22,145 bases of DNA, from NCBI GenBank assembly GCA_031426455.1, contig JANPLI010000195.1, positions 1-22,145 on the forward strand. Direction: 5' to 3'. Under the pieces are notes generated by a model. The model was given only the letters and a program-made list of their open reading frames with translations. It did no database searches and had not been told where the DNA came from. Positions 10,001-16,582 of the stretch are shown here, piece by piece. Every line of letters begins with the position of its first letter. Position 1 is the first letter of the stretch. Source of the stretch: JANNMJ01 sp031426455. GTDB taxonomy: Bacteria; Bacteroidota; Bacteroidia; Cytophagales; Hymenobacteraceae. Position numbers and translations under genes: made by a program.

Positions 10001-11092
10001 GAGCAGGTTCACCCGGTCCAATTCGTAGTAAGCGCGCTCGTCGTAAGCAGTTAGGGGCGGAGCGGTGGCCGGGCCAGCGTCGGGGGCCAGGGCAACGCGC
10101 CGGCCGGGCACCGACCCGACGGTCAGGAAGTAGTAGGAAGAGTCGGAATAAATGTTCTGCTCGTGGCGAAAGCGCCGGGTGTTGCCATCGTAGCGCCAGG
10201 TGTGCGGGCCTTGCGCATAGAAAATCAGACTGTTGAAAGCGCCGTTAGCTTCATCCACGGCAATGGCATTTTCCACCAGGTCGTCGGCCCGGCGCGCGGC
10301 GTTGGGTTGCGGCAGCATTCCGCCGCCATTGCCCCAAAGCTGGAGGTTACGGGCGTCGAAACCGGCGGGGTCGAGGCCCAGGTCTTTGAGTTGGGTCCGG
10401 CTGATGCGGTACAGCCCCGAAGCGGCCACCCCGACTTTGATCCAACGGCCCTGGGCCAGCACCGACGCCGTGGCATAGGAGCGGGCCTGATTCGGGCGGC
10501 CCGCCGTTCCGAAAGTAGGCGTGACATCAAACGAGACGAGCTTCTCGACTGCTCCGGTCTGCGGATTGCGGCGCAGCGGCGTAAGCGTGACGAAGGTGAC
10601 CGCCGCCCGTCGCTCGGTACCCGTCACAAAGGTGGGTACGGGCACTGCCGGCAGGGCGGCATCGGCTTTGGCATTGGTCAGCAGGCGGGCTTCGGGGGCG
10701 CTGAACGGCTCGTAACGGGCATTGGTGAGGACTAAGGCCGTCACGGGGCCTTCGAGCCGAAACTGGTAGCGCGGCAGCAGTTGATCCGGTTCGGCCAGGG
10801 CACCCGCAAACTTTGGCAGGGCATAACGTCGGCCGTTCGGCGCCAGGCGCAACTCGGTGCCTTGCCAGACCAATTGATACCGGTTAGGATCAACCGGCAC
10901 AGGGGCGACCGAAGGTTTGCGCGCAGGGGTAGCCGCCGGCCGCGGTGTCATTTTCCCCGGTGCCACGGCGGGGCGTCCTTCTGCGGATGGGGCAAGCGGG
11001 CGGGATACTGTTTTCTGCGCGAAGACCAGGGCGGGGGCGGCGGATAAGCCGATAAGCAACCAGCCGCGCAGGGCGCTCGAAGTCAATTTCAT
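7028..11092 (-). CDS. porU: Type IX secretion system sortase PorU (C25 gingipain-family)
   Basis: PorU is the surface cysteine protease of T9SS. It removes the C-terminal signal of cargo proteins and links them to lipopolysaccharide. The 1354-residue protein has a signal peptide (to about VFA-Q26), then a Pro/Ala-rich stretch at about 30-70, an N-terminal beta region, and a C25 catalytic domain in the middle. The catalytic His is H858 in YYGHGGE and the Cys is C892 in TATCDFGRYDDP; both are intact. The C-terminal part is Ig/FlgD-like and ends in a sorting-domain-type sequence (NYPNPF...GVYVYKVNV...YEKLVILN), which PorU is known to retain. It is the first gene of porU-porV-M16. The 154-bp spacer upstream (11093-11246) should hold the promoter, though no convincing TAnnTTTG box was found. 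Its length is at the high end for the family. Confidence 0.95.
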   Translation of the reverse strand: MKLTSSALRGWLLIGLSAAPALVFAQKTVSRPLAPSAEGRPAVAPGKMTPRPAATPARKPSVAPVPVDPNRYQLVWQGTELRLAPNGRRYALPKFAGALAEPDQLLPRYQFRLEGPVTALVLTNARYEPFSAPEARLLTNAKADAALPAVPVPTFVTGTERRAAVTFVTLTPLRRNPQTGAVEKLVSFDVTPTFGTAGRPNQARSYATASVLAQGRWIKVGVAASGLYRISRTQLKDLGLDPAGFDARNLQLWGNGGGMLPQPNAARRADDLVENAIAVDEANGAFNSLIFYAQGPHTWRYDGNTRRFRHEQNIYSDSSYYFLTVGSVPGRRVALAPDAGPATAPPLTAYDERAYYELDRVNLLGSGREWYGEELNTFTTNLEIPFTLPGLAPGGTLQLTANALTNVATPNNSTVPVFRYSVNGQGAGTQQSGPPGTDYDVNYRHSGALVDNTFAVPIDAIGSTDPLRVQMTFLATAQSGNKGNLNYLEINAPRTLQRYGAQSSFRSVASVGPGRVSAFQVGNYNSETKVWDITNPLRPQQLPAQVAGATATLTAATDSLREFVVFNPSEIQDAVRGFGVVPNQNLHGFNANLVSPDDRLDLLIVTHPTFLAQANRLAEHRRQFDGLRVAVATTTQVYNEFSSGRQDLTAIRDLMRLLYARTPDVQTRSLHLLLFGDGSFDYKSNQWYSQRPGSPPLRTPNNTNFVPVYESYNSYGPINSFSSEDYLGLLDDDEGTWSESNTSELVDIGIGRLPVTDATAADDAVAKLIRYDAPTSFGKWRNEIAFVADDDGGASQWDADITAEPFIVRGAPTYNVHKIYLDLYPQLTVSSGQRSPATYAALEKTVDQGALLVGYYGHGGETGWTAERILDIPQVRGWRNTDRLAFFLTATCDFGRYDDPRRVSGAEEALLNAQGGAIGLLTTTRPVYSNNNKELSDGLFGGLFTPVGTNAPRLGDLYRRAKTRGNAVNSRNFALLGDPSMRLAYPRQRAVISTINGQAPTASGDTLRALSTVALAGTIQTPDGQLLNNFTGRIQVTVYEKASTILTLGDEGRIDGNGSNQNVIPIQVRESIIYDGVASVTNGQWSTRFVVPKDINYSFGLGKISLYAWSANDDASGANTDIVIGGSDSTALADTTPPAIRLFLNDFSFVSGGTTGQDATLLATLRDSSGINTAGTGIGHEITAILDGKRDNVLALNQYYTADVDSYKSGKVKFLFKGLTPGPHTLTLKAWDTHNNSGEGRLDFEVVNDAKLALDHVLNYPNPFANRTTFHFDHNRAGEDLDVQVQVFTVSGRLIKTLNTRAITSAAHLGDIQWDGRDEYGDVLARGVYVYKVNVRSERDGSHTSKYEKLVILN

Positions 11093-11246
11093 ACGAAAAA
11101 GGCAGACGGATGAACGGGTATAAGGAATCGGAACGTACCGAATTCCAACCGCGCGTCAGGGCCAACAAGGCACTTTTGGCACGGGTTCAGTAGTCCGGAA
11201 GCCAAACGTGCCGGATGCGAAAATTATTGCCTGCCGGTTAACTCCG

Positions 11247-11513
11247 TCAGACGGAAATTTTGGCCAGGGCGTTTACCGCGAAGGTGTAGCCTTCCATAAT
11301 AGGGTTCGCCAGCAACTGGCGGCAGGCCGTCTCGACCTGTTCGCGGGCTTCGGCTTCCGTCGGGGCGTCCAGCGTCAGGCGAATGTGTTTGCCGACGCGC
11401 ACGTCGGCCACCGCCGTCAGGCCGAGGTGTTCGAGGCCCAACCGCACGGCTTTGCCTTGAGGGTCGAGCAACTCAGGGTGGGGCATTACGTCGATTTCAG
11501 CAGTGAAGTGCAT
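11247..11513 (-). CDS. purS: Phosphoribosylformylglycinamidine synthase subunit PurS
   Basis: PurS is the small subunit of the three-part PurS/PurQ/PurL enzyme that makes FGAM in purine synthesis. It bridges the glutaminase and synthetase. The 88-residue length is normal for the family. The motifs LLDPQGKAV (16-24), VADVRVGKHI (35-44) and CRQLLANPIMEGY (64-76) are characteristic. No purQ or purL lies in the window, so the gene stands alone, which is seen in other Bacteroidota. The ATG at 11513 is directly preceded on its coding strand by a C-rich telomere-like repeat array, leaving no room for a normal ribosome-binding region. The neighbours (pssA upstream, porU downstream) are functionally unrelated. 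Confidence 0.93.
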   Translation of the reverse strand: MHFTAEIDVMPHPELLDPQGKAVRLGLEHLGLTAVADVRVGKHIRLTLDAPTEAEAREQVETACRQLLANPIMEGYTFAVNALAKISV

Positions 11514-11514
11514 T

Positions 11515-11680
11515 GGGGTGTTAGGGTTTAGGGGGTTGGGTTTAGGGTTTAGGGGGAGGGTTTAGGGTGTTGGGTTTAGGGTGTTGGGTTTAGGGTGTTG
11601 GGTTTAGGGTGTTGGGTTTAGGGTTTAGGGTGTTGGGTGTTGGGTGTTGGGTTTAGGGTATTGGGTGTTGGGTTTAGGGT
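11515..11680. repeat. Telomere-like G-rich heptamer array (TTTAGGG/TGTTGGG)
   Basis: This is an array of about 166 bp made of seven-base units on the plus strand. I count eleven TTTAGGG units, with TGTTGGG variants between them. The most regular part is a 14-bp unit (GTTGGGTTTAGGGT) repeated several times around 11570-11630. The plus strand has many GGG runs separated by 3-4 bases and could form G-quadruplexes; the purS transcript would carry the C-rich complement. It begins 2 bp from the purS start codon. It is an intergenic short tandem repeat, not a CRISPR: there are no unique spacers. Confidence 0.95.
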
Positions 11681-11712
11681 GCAATAATGGGCGTGTTTAG
11701 TAAGTATTAAGT

Positions 11713-11736
11713 CACTCAGTCACTCAGTCACTCAGT
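11713..11736. repeat. Three perfect copies of octamer CACTCAGT
   Basis: CACTCAGT is repeated three times without interruption in the spacer between pssA and purS, 12 bp beyond the pssA stop codon. It lies next to the TTTAGGG array but has a different unit and an eight-base period. It has no self-complementary stem and no known role. Confidence 0.9.
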
Positions 11737-11748
11737 CCAAACCGTCAC

Positions 11749-12477
11749 TTACCGCCTGGTGCTGGGCGATAGGGAGAGGCCGATGTAAAGCAGGATGGTG
11801 AGCGGCACGCCGGCGGCGCCGAGGGCACCGATCAGACCTACGGCGGCGGCGACCAGTCCAAAGCGAAACCGATTGACGCCTTCCGGCCGCAGGGAGCTGA
11901 ATTTGAGGGCGAACAGCGGAATTTCGGAAATCATCAGCACGCTCAGGCCAGCCGTGACGGTTAGCAGCACGGCGCCTTCCTGGAGCCAGGGCGCTACCAG
12001 CCGCGCACCCAGCCCCGGCGACGTACGGGCCGCGGCCTCCGCGATCAGGGGCAGGGCTGCCACGAAGAGCGTCGCGGCGGGCGTTGGCACGCCGATGAAG
12101 GAGGTCGTCTGACGGGTATCGACGTTGAATTTGGCCAGCCGCAGCGCCGCAAACGCCGTGAACAGAAAGCCTGCGAGGGGTATCCAGGGCCAGGCTGCCG
12201 CCAGCGTTGTGCGTTCCAACAGCTTCAGCAGCAGTACGCCCGGCAAAACACCGAACGAAATGACATCGGCCAGCGAGTCCAGCTCCTTGCCGATAGGCGA
12301 ATACTGCCGCAGCGCGCGGGCCACGAGGCCATCGAGAAAATCGAACCCCGCCGCCAGGGCCACCAGGTAGCAGGCCGTCGGTAGCTCGCCCCGGAACGCT
12401 AGCCAGAGCGCCACGCAGCCCGTCCGCAGGTTGGCGCTGGTGAGCAGATTGGGAAGCGAAAAAAGGCGAAGCTGCAC
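11749..12477 (-). CDS. pssA: CDP-diacylglycerol-serine O-phosphatidyltransferase
   Basis: This membrane enzyme makes phosphatidylserine from CDP-diacylglycerol and L-serine, leading to phosphatidylethanolamine. The complete CDP-alcohol phosphatidyltransferase signature is present: D46-x2-D49-G-x2-A-R54-x8-G63-x3-D67-x3-D71. Several hydrophobic membrane segments follow, for example 78-115 and 165-235. The open frame extends upstream without a stop into the neighbouring gene, but no ATG fits. The GTG at 12477, giving MQLRLFSLPNLLTSANL, matches the usual short N-terminus of this family and yields 242 residues. The MBL-fold gene lies 77 bp upstream with a G-rich repeat between. Annotating the whole 499-codon frame would be wrong. 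Confidence 0.9.
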   Translation of the reverse strand: MQLRLFSLPNLLTSANLRTGCVALWLAFRGELPTACYLVALAAGFDFLDGLVARALRQYSPIGKELDSLADVISFGVLPGVLLLKLLERTTLAAAWPWIPLAGFLFTAFAALRLAKFNVDTRQTTSFIGVPTPAATLFVAALPLIAEAAARTSPGLGARLVAPWLQEGAVLLTVTAGLSVLMISEIPLFALKFSSLRPEGVNRFRFGLVAAAVGLIGALGAAGVPLTILLYIGLSLSPSTRR

Positions 12478-12524
12478 GGGGGAGGAGGGTGGGAGGGTTT
12501 GAGGGTAGGAGGGTTTGAGGGAGG
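12478..12524. repeat. G-rich direct repeat in the pssA leader
   Basis: GGAGGGTTTGAGGG occurs twice (12492-12505 and 12508-12521), a 16-base period, inside a purine/G-rich stretch that abuts the proposed GTG start of pssA. As at purS, the G-rich strand is the plus strand, so the leader of the minus-strand gene is C-rich. Confidence 0.8.
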
Positions 12525-12554
12525 CCCGCTCCGTGCTTGGGGCGGACGGTCGCT

Positions 12555-13199
12555 TCAGGCAGCCCTTACGAACGGATTGGTGCGTTTTTCCTGACCGATG
12601 GTCGTGCTGGAGCCGTGGCCGGAATGTACCGTGACGGCATCGGGCAGCGTATAAAGCTGCGTCTGAATGGACGCGGCGAGCATGGGAAAATCGCCGCCGG
12701 GCAAATCGGTGCGGCCCACAGAGCCGGCAAACAGCACATCGCCGCCGATCAGCGTCAGCGTGGGCTGATGATAGAATACCACGTGGCCGGGCGTATGGCC
12801 GGGCGCCAGGCGGACTTCCAACTCTGTTTCGCCGAAGCGTACCGGTGTGCCGGCCGCCAGCGGTGCTGTTTCCTCCGGCAGATGCGGCGCGGGCACCCCG
12901 AACATTGCTGCCGAAAGCGGTGCGCTGCGGTAGATGGGAGCGTCCAGCGGGTGTAGGTGCGGCGTCAGGTGCCAGGTGCGGGCGGCAAATGCCAGGCCCA
13001 GCACGTGGTCGAGGTGCGCGTGGGTGAGCAGCAGTAGGGTAGGGGTAAGGCCGAGGTGGGTAATCAGGTCCACGAGCTGCTGCTCTTCGGCGCGGGTGGC
13101 GCAACCGGGGTCCACGAGGGCGCACTGCCCGGTGGCGGCGTCCGCCAATACATAGGTGTTCTCCTGAAATGGATTGACGGTTAGCCGGTGAACCTGCAT
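12555..13199 (-). CDS. MBL-fold metallo-hydrolase (glyoxalase II-like)
   Basis: This 214-residue protein has the full metallo-beta-lactamase-fold metal set: T59-H60-A-H62-L-D64-H65, H135 in APGHTPGH, D154 in IGGDVLF, and H195 in VHSGHGS. Such proteins bind two metal ions and usually hydrolyse thioesters such as S-lactoylglutathione, or related small molecules; the exact substrate cannot be read from sequence. The short length without the glyoxalase II C-terminal helical domain fits the YcbL-like group. The ATG at 13199 (MQVHRLTVNPFQENTYVL) is preferred over an in-frame ATG 14 codons upstream, because family members start just before the NPFxENxY motif. There is no signal peptide, so it is cytoplasmic. 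Confidence 0.92.
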   Translation of the reverse strand: MQVHRLTVNPFQENTYVLADAATGQCALVDPGCATRAEEQQLVDLITHLGLTPTLLLLTHAHLDHVLGLAFAARTWHLTPHLHPLDAPIYRSAPLSAAMFGVPAPHLPEETAPLAAGTPVRFGETELEVRLAPGHTPGHVVFYHQPTLTLIGGDVLFAGSVGRTDLPGGDFPMLAASIQTQLYTLPDAVTVHSGHGSSTTIGQEKRTNPFVRAA

Positions 13200-13229
13200 T
13201 GGGGGCAAAGGTACTTTGAAGCCGCAAGG

Positions 13230-13255
13230 TTGAAGCTGCAAGCCTCAAGCTTCAA
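13230..13255 (-). other. Inverted repeat TTGAAGC/GCTTCAA downstream of the HhH gene
   Basis: A seven-base inverted repeat (13230-13236 with 13249-13255) encloses a 12-base loop between the HhH gene stop and the MBL gene start. It could act as a weak terminator or RNA-end hairpin for the minus-strand HhH transcript, but it has no T tract. Similar TTCAAG-type units occur at 19704-19720, so it may instead belong to a dispersed repeat. Confidence 0.35.
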
Positions 13256-13256
13256 G

Positions 13257-13289
13257 CCCTAAACCCTAAACCCTAAACCCCAACCCCTA
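13257..13289. repeat. CCCTAAA telomere-like array at the HhH gene stop codon
   Basis: Three perfect CCCTAAA units (13257-13277) are followed by degenerate CCCCAAC and CCCCTAC units. The last overlaps the TAG stop codon of the minus-strand HhH gene (13287-13289). The orientation is opposite to the array at 11515-11680, so the two form a loose inverted pair around the MBL-fold and pssA genes. Confidence 0.9.
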
Positions 13290-15494
13290 CCCCGCCCGCC
13301 ACCGCACCTGCACCCGCACATCGGTGCGGCGGGGGCCGCTGATTTCTTCCAGACCGCTGCCCACGTCCTGCTTGTCGCGGTAGAAGGTGCGGGCCGCGCG
13401 GAGCCATACATCGAGGTGGCGGCTGAGGGTATAACGCAGCACGCCGTAGGCGCGGGTGCCGCGCCCGCTCAGGGCCGGAATCGAGAAGGCGTAGAGCACG
13501 TCCGATTCGTAGGCGTACTGGCGGTTATCGTAGTTGTCGGTGTCGAAGATCGCAAAGCGCGTATCGAGGGCGACCCGCCGGCCGAGGCTAAGGTTAAGGT
13601 CCTGGGCCAGTAAAAAGCCGTTGGTGCGCGCCTGCGTTTCCTGCTGATAGGTGCTGAACTGCAGGCGGCTGCGCAGCTCCAGCTTCGTACTGGGCTTGAA
13701 GGCGGCGTACAGCACCCCATTGCGGCGGGTGCCCTGCGCGGGGCGGTCGAAGGCGCCGGGCGCGCTGGTGGCGGCGGTGGGTAGGTCGCGGTCCTTCCGT
13801 TCGGTGCGAAGCTGGGCGTAGAGCGTCGTGATTTTGTCGGGGCGGTACAACACCCGCACGAGCCACTCGTCGCCGCCGGTGTTGGGCGCATCCACGCGGT
13901 AGCGGAGCCACGGAAAGCGGAAGCGGTCGTAGTAGGCGCTCATTTCCCAGCGGGAAAAGGGGCGCACTTTCACGCCGAAATACGTACCGCGCTCGTTGAT
14001 CGGGTTGGTGGCTTCGCCGAAGGTATTGCCGTAGGCCGAGTGGAAATCGGGCGCGTAGTCGCGCACCAGCAGCGCCACATCCACGCGGGCGCTGACCGAG
14101 GCCACCACGCCGTGCAACTGCCCCACGCCGCCGCTGCTCGACCGCCCGGCTTCGCCGAAAACGGTGGCGTTGCCTATCGTCCAGGAATAGGACGCGCTCA
14201 GGCCCGAATTGTCGGTGCCCTGAAAAGCGTAACGGTTGTAAGCCAGCGGGCGCCGCTGGAGCGTGGCGGAGTAGTGCGTCGTCAGCCCCGTCAGCCCCAG
14301 GGTCAGGTGGCGGCTAGGGCTGCTGTAGGTCAGGTTGGCGCCGCCGAGGGTTTCGGTCACGTTGCGGCGGCGGGCCAGTTCCGTGGCGGTGCGGTGGAAG
14401 CCGGTGAGCGAGAAGCTCGAAAAGCCGTCGGCCCCCTGATCGACACTCTGGTCGGCGTCGGTGGTGTCAGCGGCAGCGAGGCCGGAGCCGTCGATTTTTT
14501 TGCGCGAGCCGAACACCGTCACGTCCACCCCGCGCCCGGCCCGGATGGTGGCCGCCGCGCCGCGCAGAAAGATGGTTTCCAGCACCGACGTGTATGGTCG
14601 GATGCCCGAATTCGGGCGCCGCACGGTGGCGATGGTTTCGCCGCCCTTGCCCACGGCGTAACCCGCACTCAGCAGCAGGCCCTGGCCGAACTGAAGCTGG
14701 TAGTCGCCCACGGCCACGGTTTTGAGCCGCCCGCGCTCGTACAGCACGGCGTGGGCTGACAGGAAATCCGGCCCGTACTGCGCCCGTTGCGGCGCCCAGG
14801 TCAGGCGCTCCCCGGCGTCTTTTTCGGCCGTGATGCCGAAGGAAAAATCCTTGCTGTGGGTGCTGCGGAAGCGGGCATAGAGCGCGTCCGGGGAGCCTTC
14901 GTAGCGTTGCGCCGGCTGCCCCCGGTAGATCGTGGGCGGCGTGTAGCCCTTTTTGGTTTCCAGCGTGCGCGTCCAGCGGGTAATGAGTTGGGTATTGTCG
15001 CCGTCGGCGAGGCGCGTGAAAAACGCCCGCCGGTCGGCCTGCAACGTCGTCTCGGGCACGTACACGAACGGCACGAGCTTGTAGATCGTCGGCAGGTCGA
15101 ACCCAGGCACGGCTTGCAGCTCGTAGATCGACAGCAGGCCGCCGTGCAGCCGGATATGGCGTTGGAGGCTGGCAATCTGCGCCGGATTCAGGATGAATAG
15201 CGCGGCCAACTCGTCGGGCGTGGCGGCGTTCAGGTTCAGCGGCGCCTGAAAAGCCTGCGACAGGTTTTCGTACAGGTCTTCGTAAGAGGCCGTGGCGTCG
15301 TCGCCGCCCTGCTGAGCGAAAAGCTCCTGCACGAGCAGGTCGAAATCGAGCGTCGCCGGCCGCTGATACTCCTGGGCGCGGGCGCTGAAAACGAGCAGAA
15401 GCAGGAGGGCGGCGCTGAGCAGCGCGCGGCGCGTCCGGGCGCGGGCCACACGCCGACCGCGGAACGGCCCGATGCGGATGGGCAGCGCTTTCAT
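13287..15494 (-). CDS. Helix-hairpin-helix (ComEA-like) domain fused to outer membrane beta-barrel
   Basis: This 735-residue protein has a signal peptide (arginine-rich start, hydrophobic 24-36, cleavage near ARA-Q41). A short helical stretch at about 48-82 follows, then a ComEA-type tandem helix-hairpin-helix region at about 85-146 (LNLNAATPDELAAL...LLSIYELQAVPGF...YKLVPFVYV). The remaining roughly 580 residues alternate in the manner of a beta-barrel, with many aromatic-ended strands, closing on a C-terminal strand TDVRVQVRWRAG. In ComEA the (HhH)2 domain binds DNA in the periplasm. Here the hairpins read ILNP and PGFD rather than the canonical G-h-G, so DNA binding is uncertain. The ATG overlaps the stop of the upstream PorV-like gene by 4 bp, implying translational coupling. 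The function of this fusion is not established as far as I know; DNA uptake or envelope scaffolding are possibilities. Confidence 0.87.
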   Translation of the reverse strand: MKALPIRIGPFRGRRVARARTRRALLSAALLLLLVFSARAQEYQRPATLDFDLLVQELFAQQGGDDATASYEDLYENLSQAFQAPLNLNAATPDELAALFILNPAQIASLQRHIRLHGGLLSIYELQAVPGFDLPTIYKLVPFVYVPETTLQADRRAFFTRLADGDNTQLITRWTRTLETKKGYTPPTIYRGQPAQRYEGSPDALYARFRSTHSKDFSFGITAEKDAGERLTWAPQRAQYGPDFLSAHAVLYERGRLKTVAVGDYQLQFGQGLLLSAGYAVGKGGETIATVRRPNSGIRPYTSVLETIFLRGAAATIRAGRGVDVTVFGSRKKIDGSGLAAADTTDADQSVDQGADGFSSFSLTGFHRTATELARRRNVTETLGGANLTYSSPSRHLTLGLTGLTTHYSATLQRRPLAYNRYAFQGTDNSGLSASYSWTIGNATVFGEAGRSSSGGVGQLHGVVASVSARVDVALLVRDYAPDFHSAYGNTFGEATNPINERGTYFGVKVRPFSRWEMSAYYDRFRFPWLRYRVDAPNTGGDEWLVRVLYRPDKITTLYAQLRTERKDRDLPTAATSAPGAFDRPAQGTRRNGVLYAAFKPSTKLELRSRLQFSTYQQETQARTNGFLLAQDLNLSLGRRVALDTRFAIFDTDNYDNRQYAYESDVLYAFSIPALSGRGTRAYGVLRYTLSRHLDVWLRAARTFYRDKQDVGSGLEEISGPRRTDVRVQVRWRAG

Positions 15495-16372
15495 TGGGCC
15501 GGCGTTTCTGCGGCCGGTGCGGCCCCCGGCGCCGCCCCGAACGTGTACGAAATGCCCAAGTGGTGGCTGAAGCCCAGCAGCGGCTGCGAGCCGAGGGCGT
15601 AGTCCAGCCCGGCACTTTTGTAGCGCAGCCCCAGGCCGAAGTTGAACGCCTCGGTGGCCGTATTGAACCCCGTGCGCAGAGCCAGCAGCTCGTGCGGGGC
15701 GTACTCGATGCCCGCCACGAAGGCGGCGGGCAGGTCCACCGTTTTCTGTACTTCGGCATTGAGCAGCACCTTCGGGCCGGGGCGGTACGACAGCCCTGCC
15801 TTGAGCTGCGTGGGCAGCCGCTGATCCGATTCCTTCACCAGCCGGGCCTGGCCCAGGTTATAGCCGTAGGCGCCGAGCCAGAGCGTAGGCCGTAACTGAA
15901 TCAGCCCGCCGCCCGACACGAGCACCGCCCGCTGCGAGGCAAACCCCTCGGCGCTGACTTGGTACAGATCCGCCTTCACGCCCAGGCTGAAGGCGCCCTG
16001 CCGATACGCGTAGCCTGCCCCGGCGCGGGTTTCGGCGTAGATATTATCGCCGAAACGGGCCAGCTCGAAACCGGCCGTGCCGCCCTTGCCGGCGCGCACG
16101 GGCAGCGCGACTGCCAGGGAGGTAGTCCGAAAGGCGCTGATGCCGAAGCGATTGTCGGTGTAGAGGCCGATGGTGGGGCGTTCGAGCCAGCCCAGCCCGC
16201 CCACGTTATTGGTTAGGCTCCAGGCGTCGGCCAGGGTCACGGCCGCGCCGCCCAGTCCCACGGCTCGGGCGCCGGTGGGCGGCGGCTCGTTGCCGGCGCG
16301 GGAGTACGGCGCCAGGAACAGCAGGAGGCTGGCGATTAGGCAGAAGGAAGCAGCGGCACGCATCAGCCGCAA
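15491..16372 (-). CDS. PorV/PorQ-like outer membrane beta-barrel protein
   Basis: This 293-residue protein has a signal peptide (hydrophobic 6-22, cleavage near SRA26). It carries a PorV-like N-terminal block: ARAVGLGGAAVTLADAWSL followed by NNVGGLGWL, comparable to DARSAAMGEAG and ANSIHWNAAKLGF in the PorV of this window. Regular amphipathic strands follow and end in GISYTFG, with an Ala/Pro-rich tail (APGAAPAAETPAQ) similar to that of PorV. It is shorter than PorV and separate from the porU operon, so it is a paralogue of unknown role, not PorV itself. It is the first gene of a pair with the HhH-barrel protein (ATGA overlap), which suggests that the two products work together in the outer membrane. 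It is divergent from the first nuclease gene. Confidence 0.82.
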   Translation of the reverse strand: MRLMRAAASFCLIASLLLFLAPYSRAGNEPPPTGARAVGLGGAAVTLADAWSLTNNVGGLGWLERPTIGLYTDNRFGISAFRTTSLAVALPVRAGKGGTAGFELARFGDNIYAETRAGAGYAYRQGAFSLGVKADLYQVSAEGFASQRAVLVSGGGLIQLRPTLWLGAYGYNLGQARLVKESDQRLPTQLKAGLSYRPGPKVLLNAEVQKTVDLPAAFVAGIEYAPHELLALRTGFNTATEAFNFGLGLRYKSAGLDYALGSQPLLGFSHHLGISYTFGAAPGAAPAAETPAQ

Positions 16373-16582
16373 AATAACAGCAGCGCGATAATAGTCGGCG
16401 GAAGTACTACCACCGCGGGCAGCATTCGACGCTGGCCCACAGGCCTCAATGCCGGGCTGTGTTACCAGCGCGTTATGAATTTATTAAATCCGGCGGCTGA
16501 TATCGGCAAAAATGATAAAAAGTTGGACCTTCGTCGGGCTAAATGGCAAGTTCTTACTCTCTCCCTTATTTTCTTCGACGGA

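Noticed and set aside
11515..11680. CRISPR array or eukaryotic telomere contamination
   Set aside because: Units are contiguous without spacers, so it is not CRISPR. Ordinary bacterial genes flank it directly on both sides and a second small array lies 1.6 kb away, so contamination by plant telomere is unlikely.
11749..13248. A single 499-codon minus-strand frame covering pssA and the MBL-fold gene region
   Set aside because: Only its C-terminal 242 codons match a family. The upstream part lies antiframe over the well supported MBL-fold gene and reads as low-complexity Arg/Pro/Ala sequence.
14040..14759. 239-codon plus-strand frame opposite the HhH-barrel gene
   Set aside because: Antisense shadow of a GC-rich gene with no motif or signal.
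14467..15759. 430-codon minus-strand frame spanning the HhH and PorV-like genes
   Set aside because: It crosses two well supported genes in another frame, is rich in Arg/Pro/Ala and has no family features: a GC-rich shadow.
16475..16582. 36-residue N-terminal extension of the first nuclease
   Set aside because: It would place charged residues before a complete lipoprotein signal. The ATG at 16583 gives a normal signal and matches the layout of the second paralogue.
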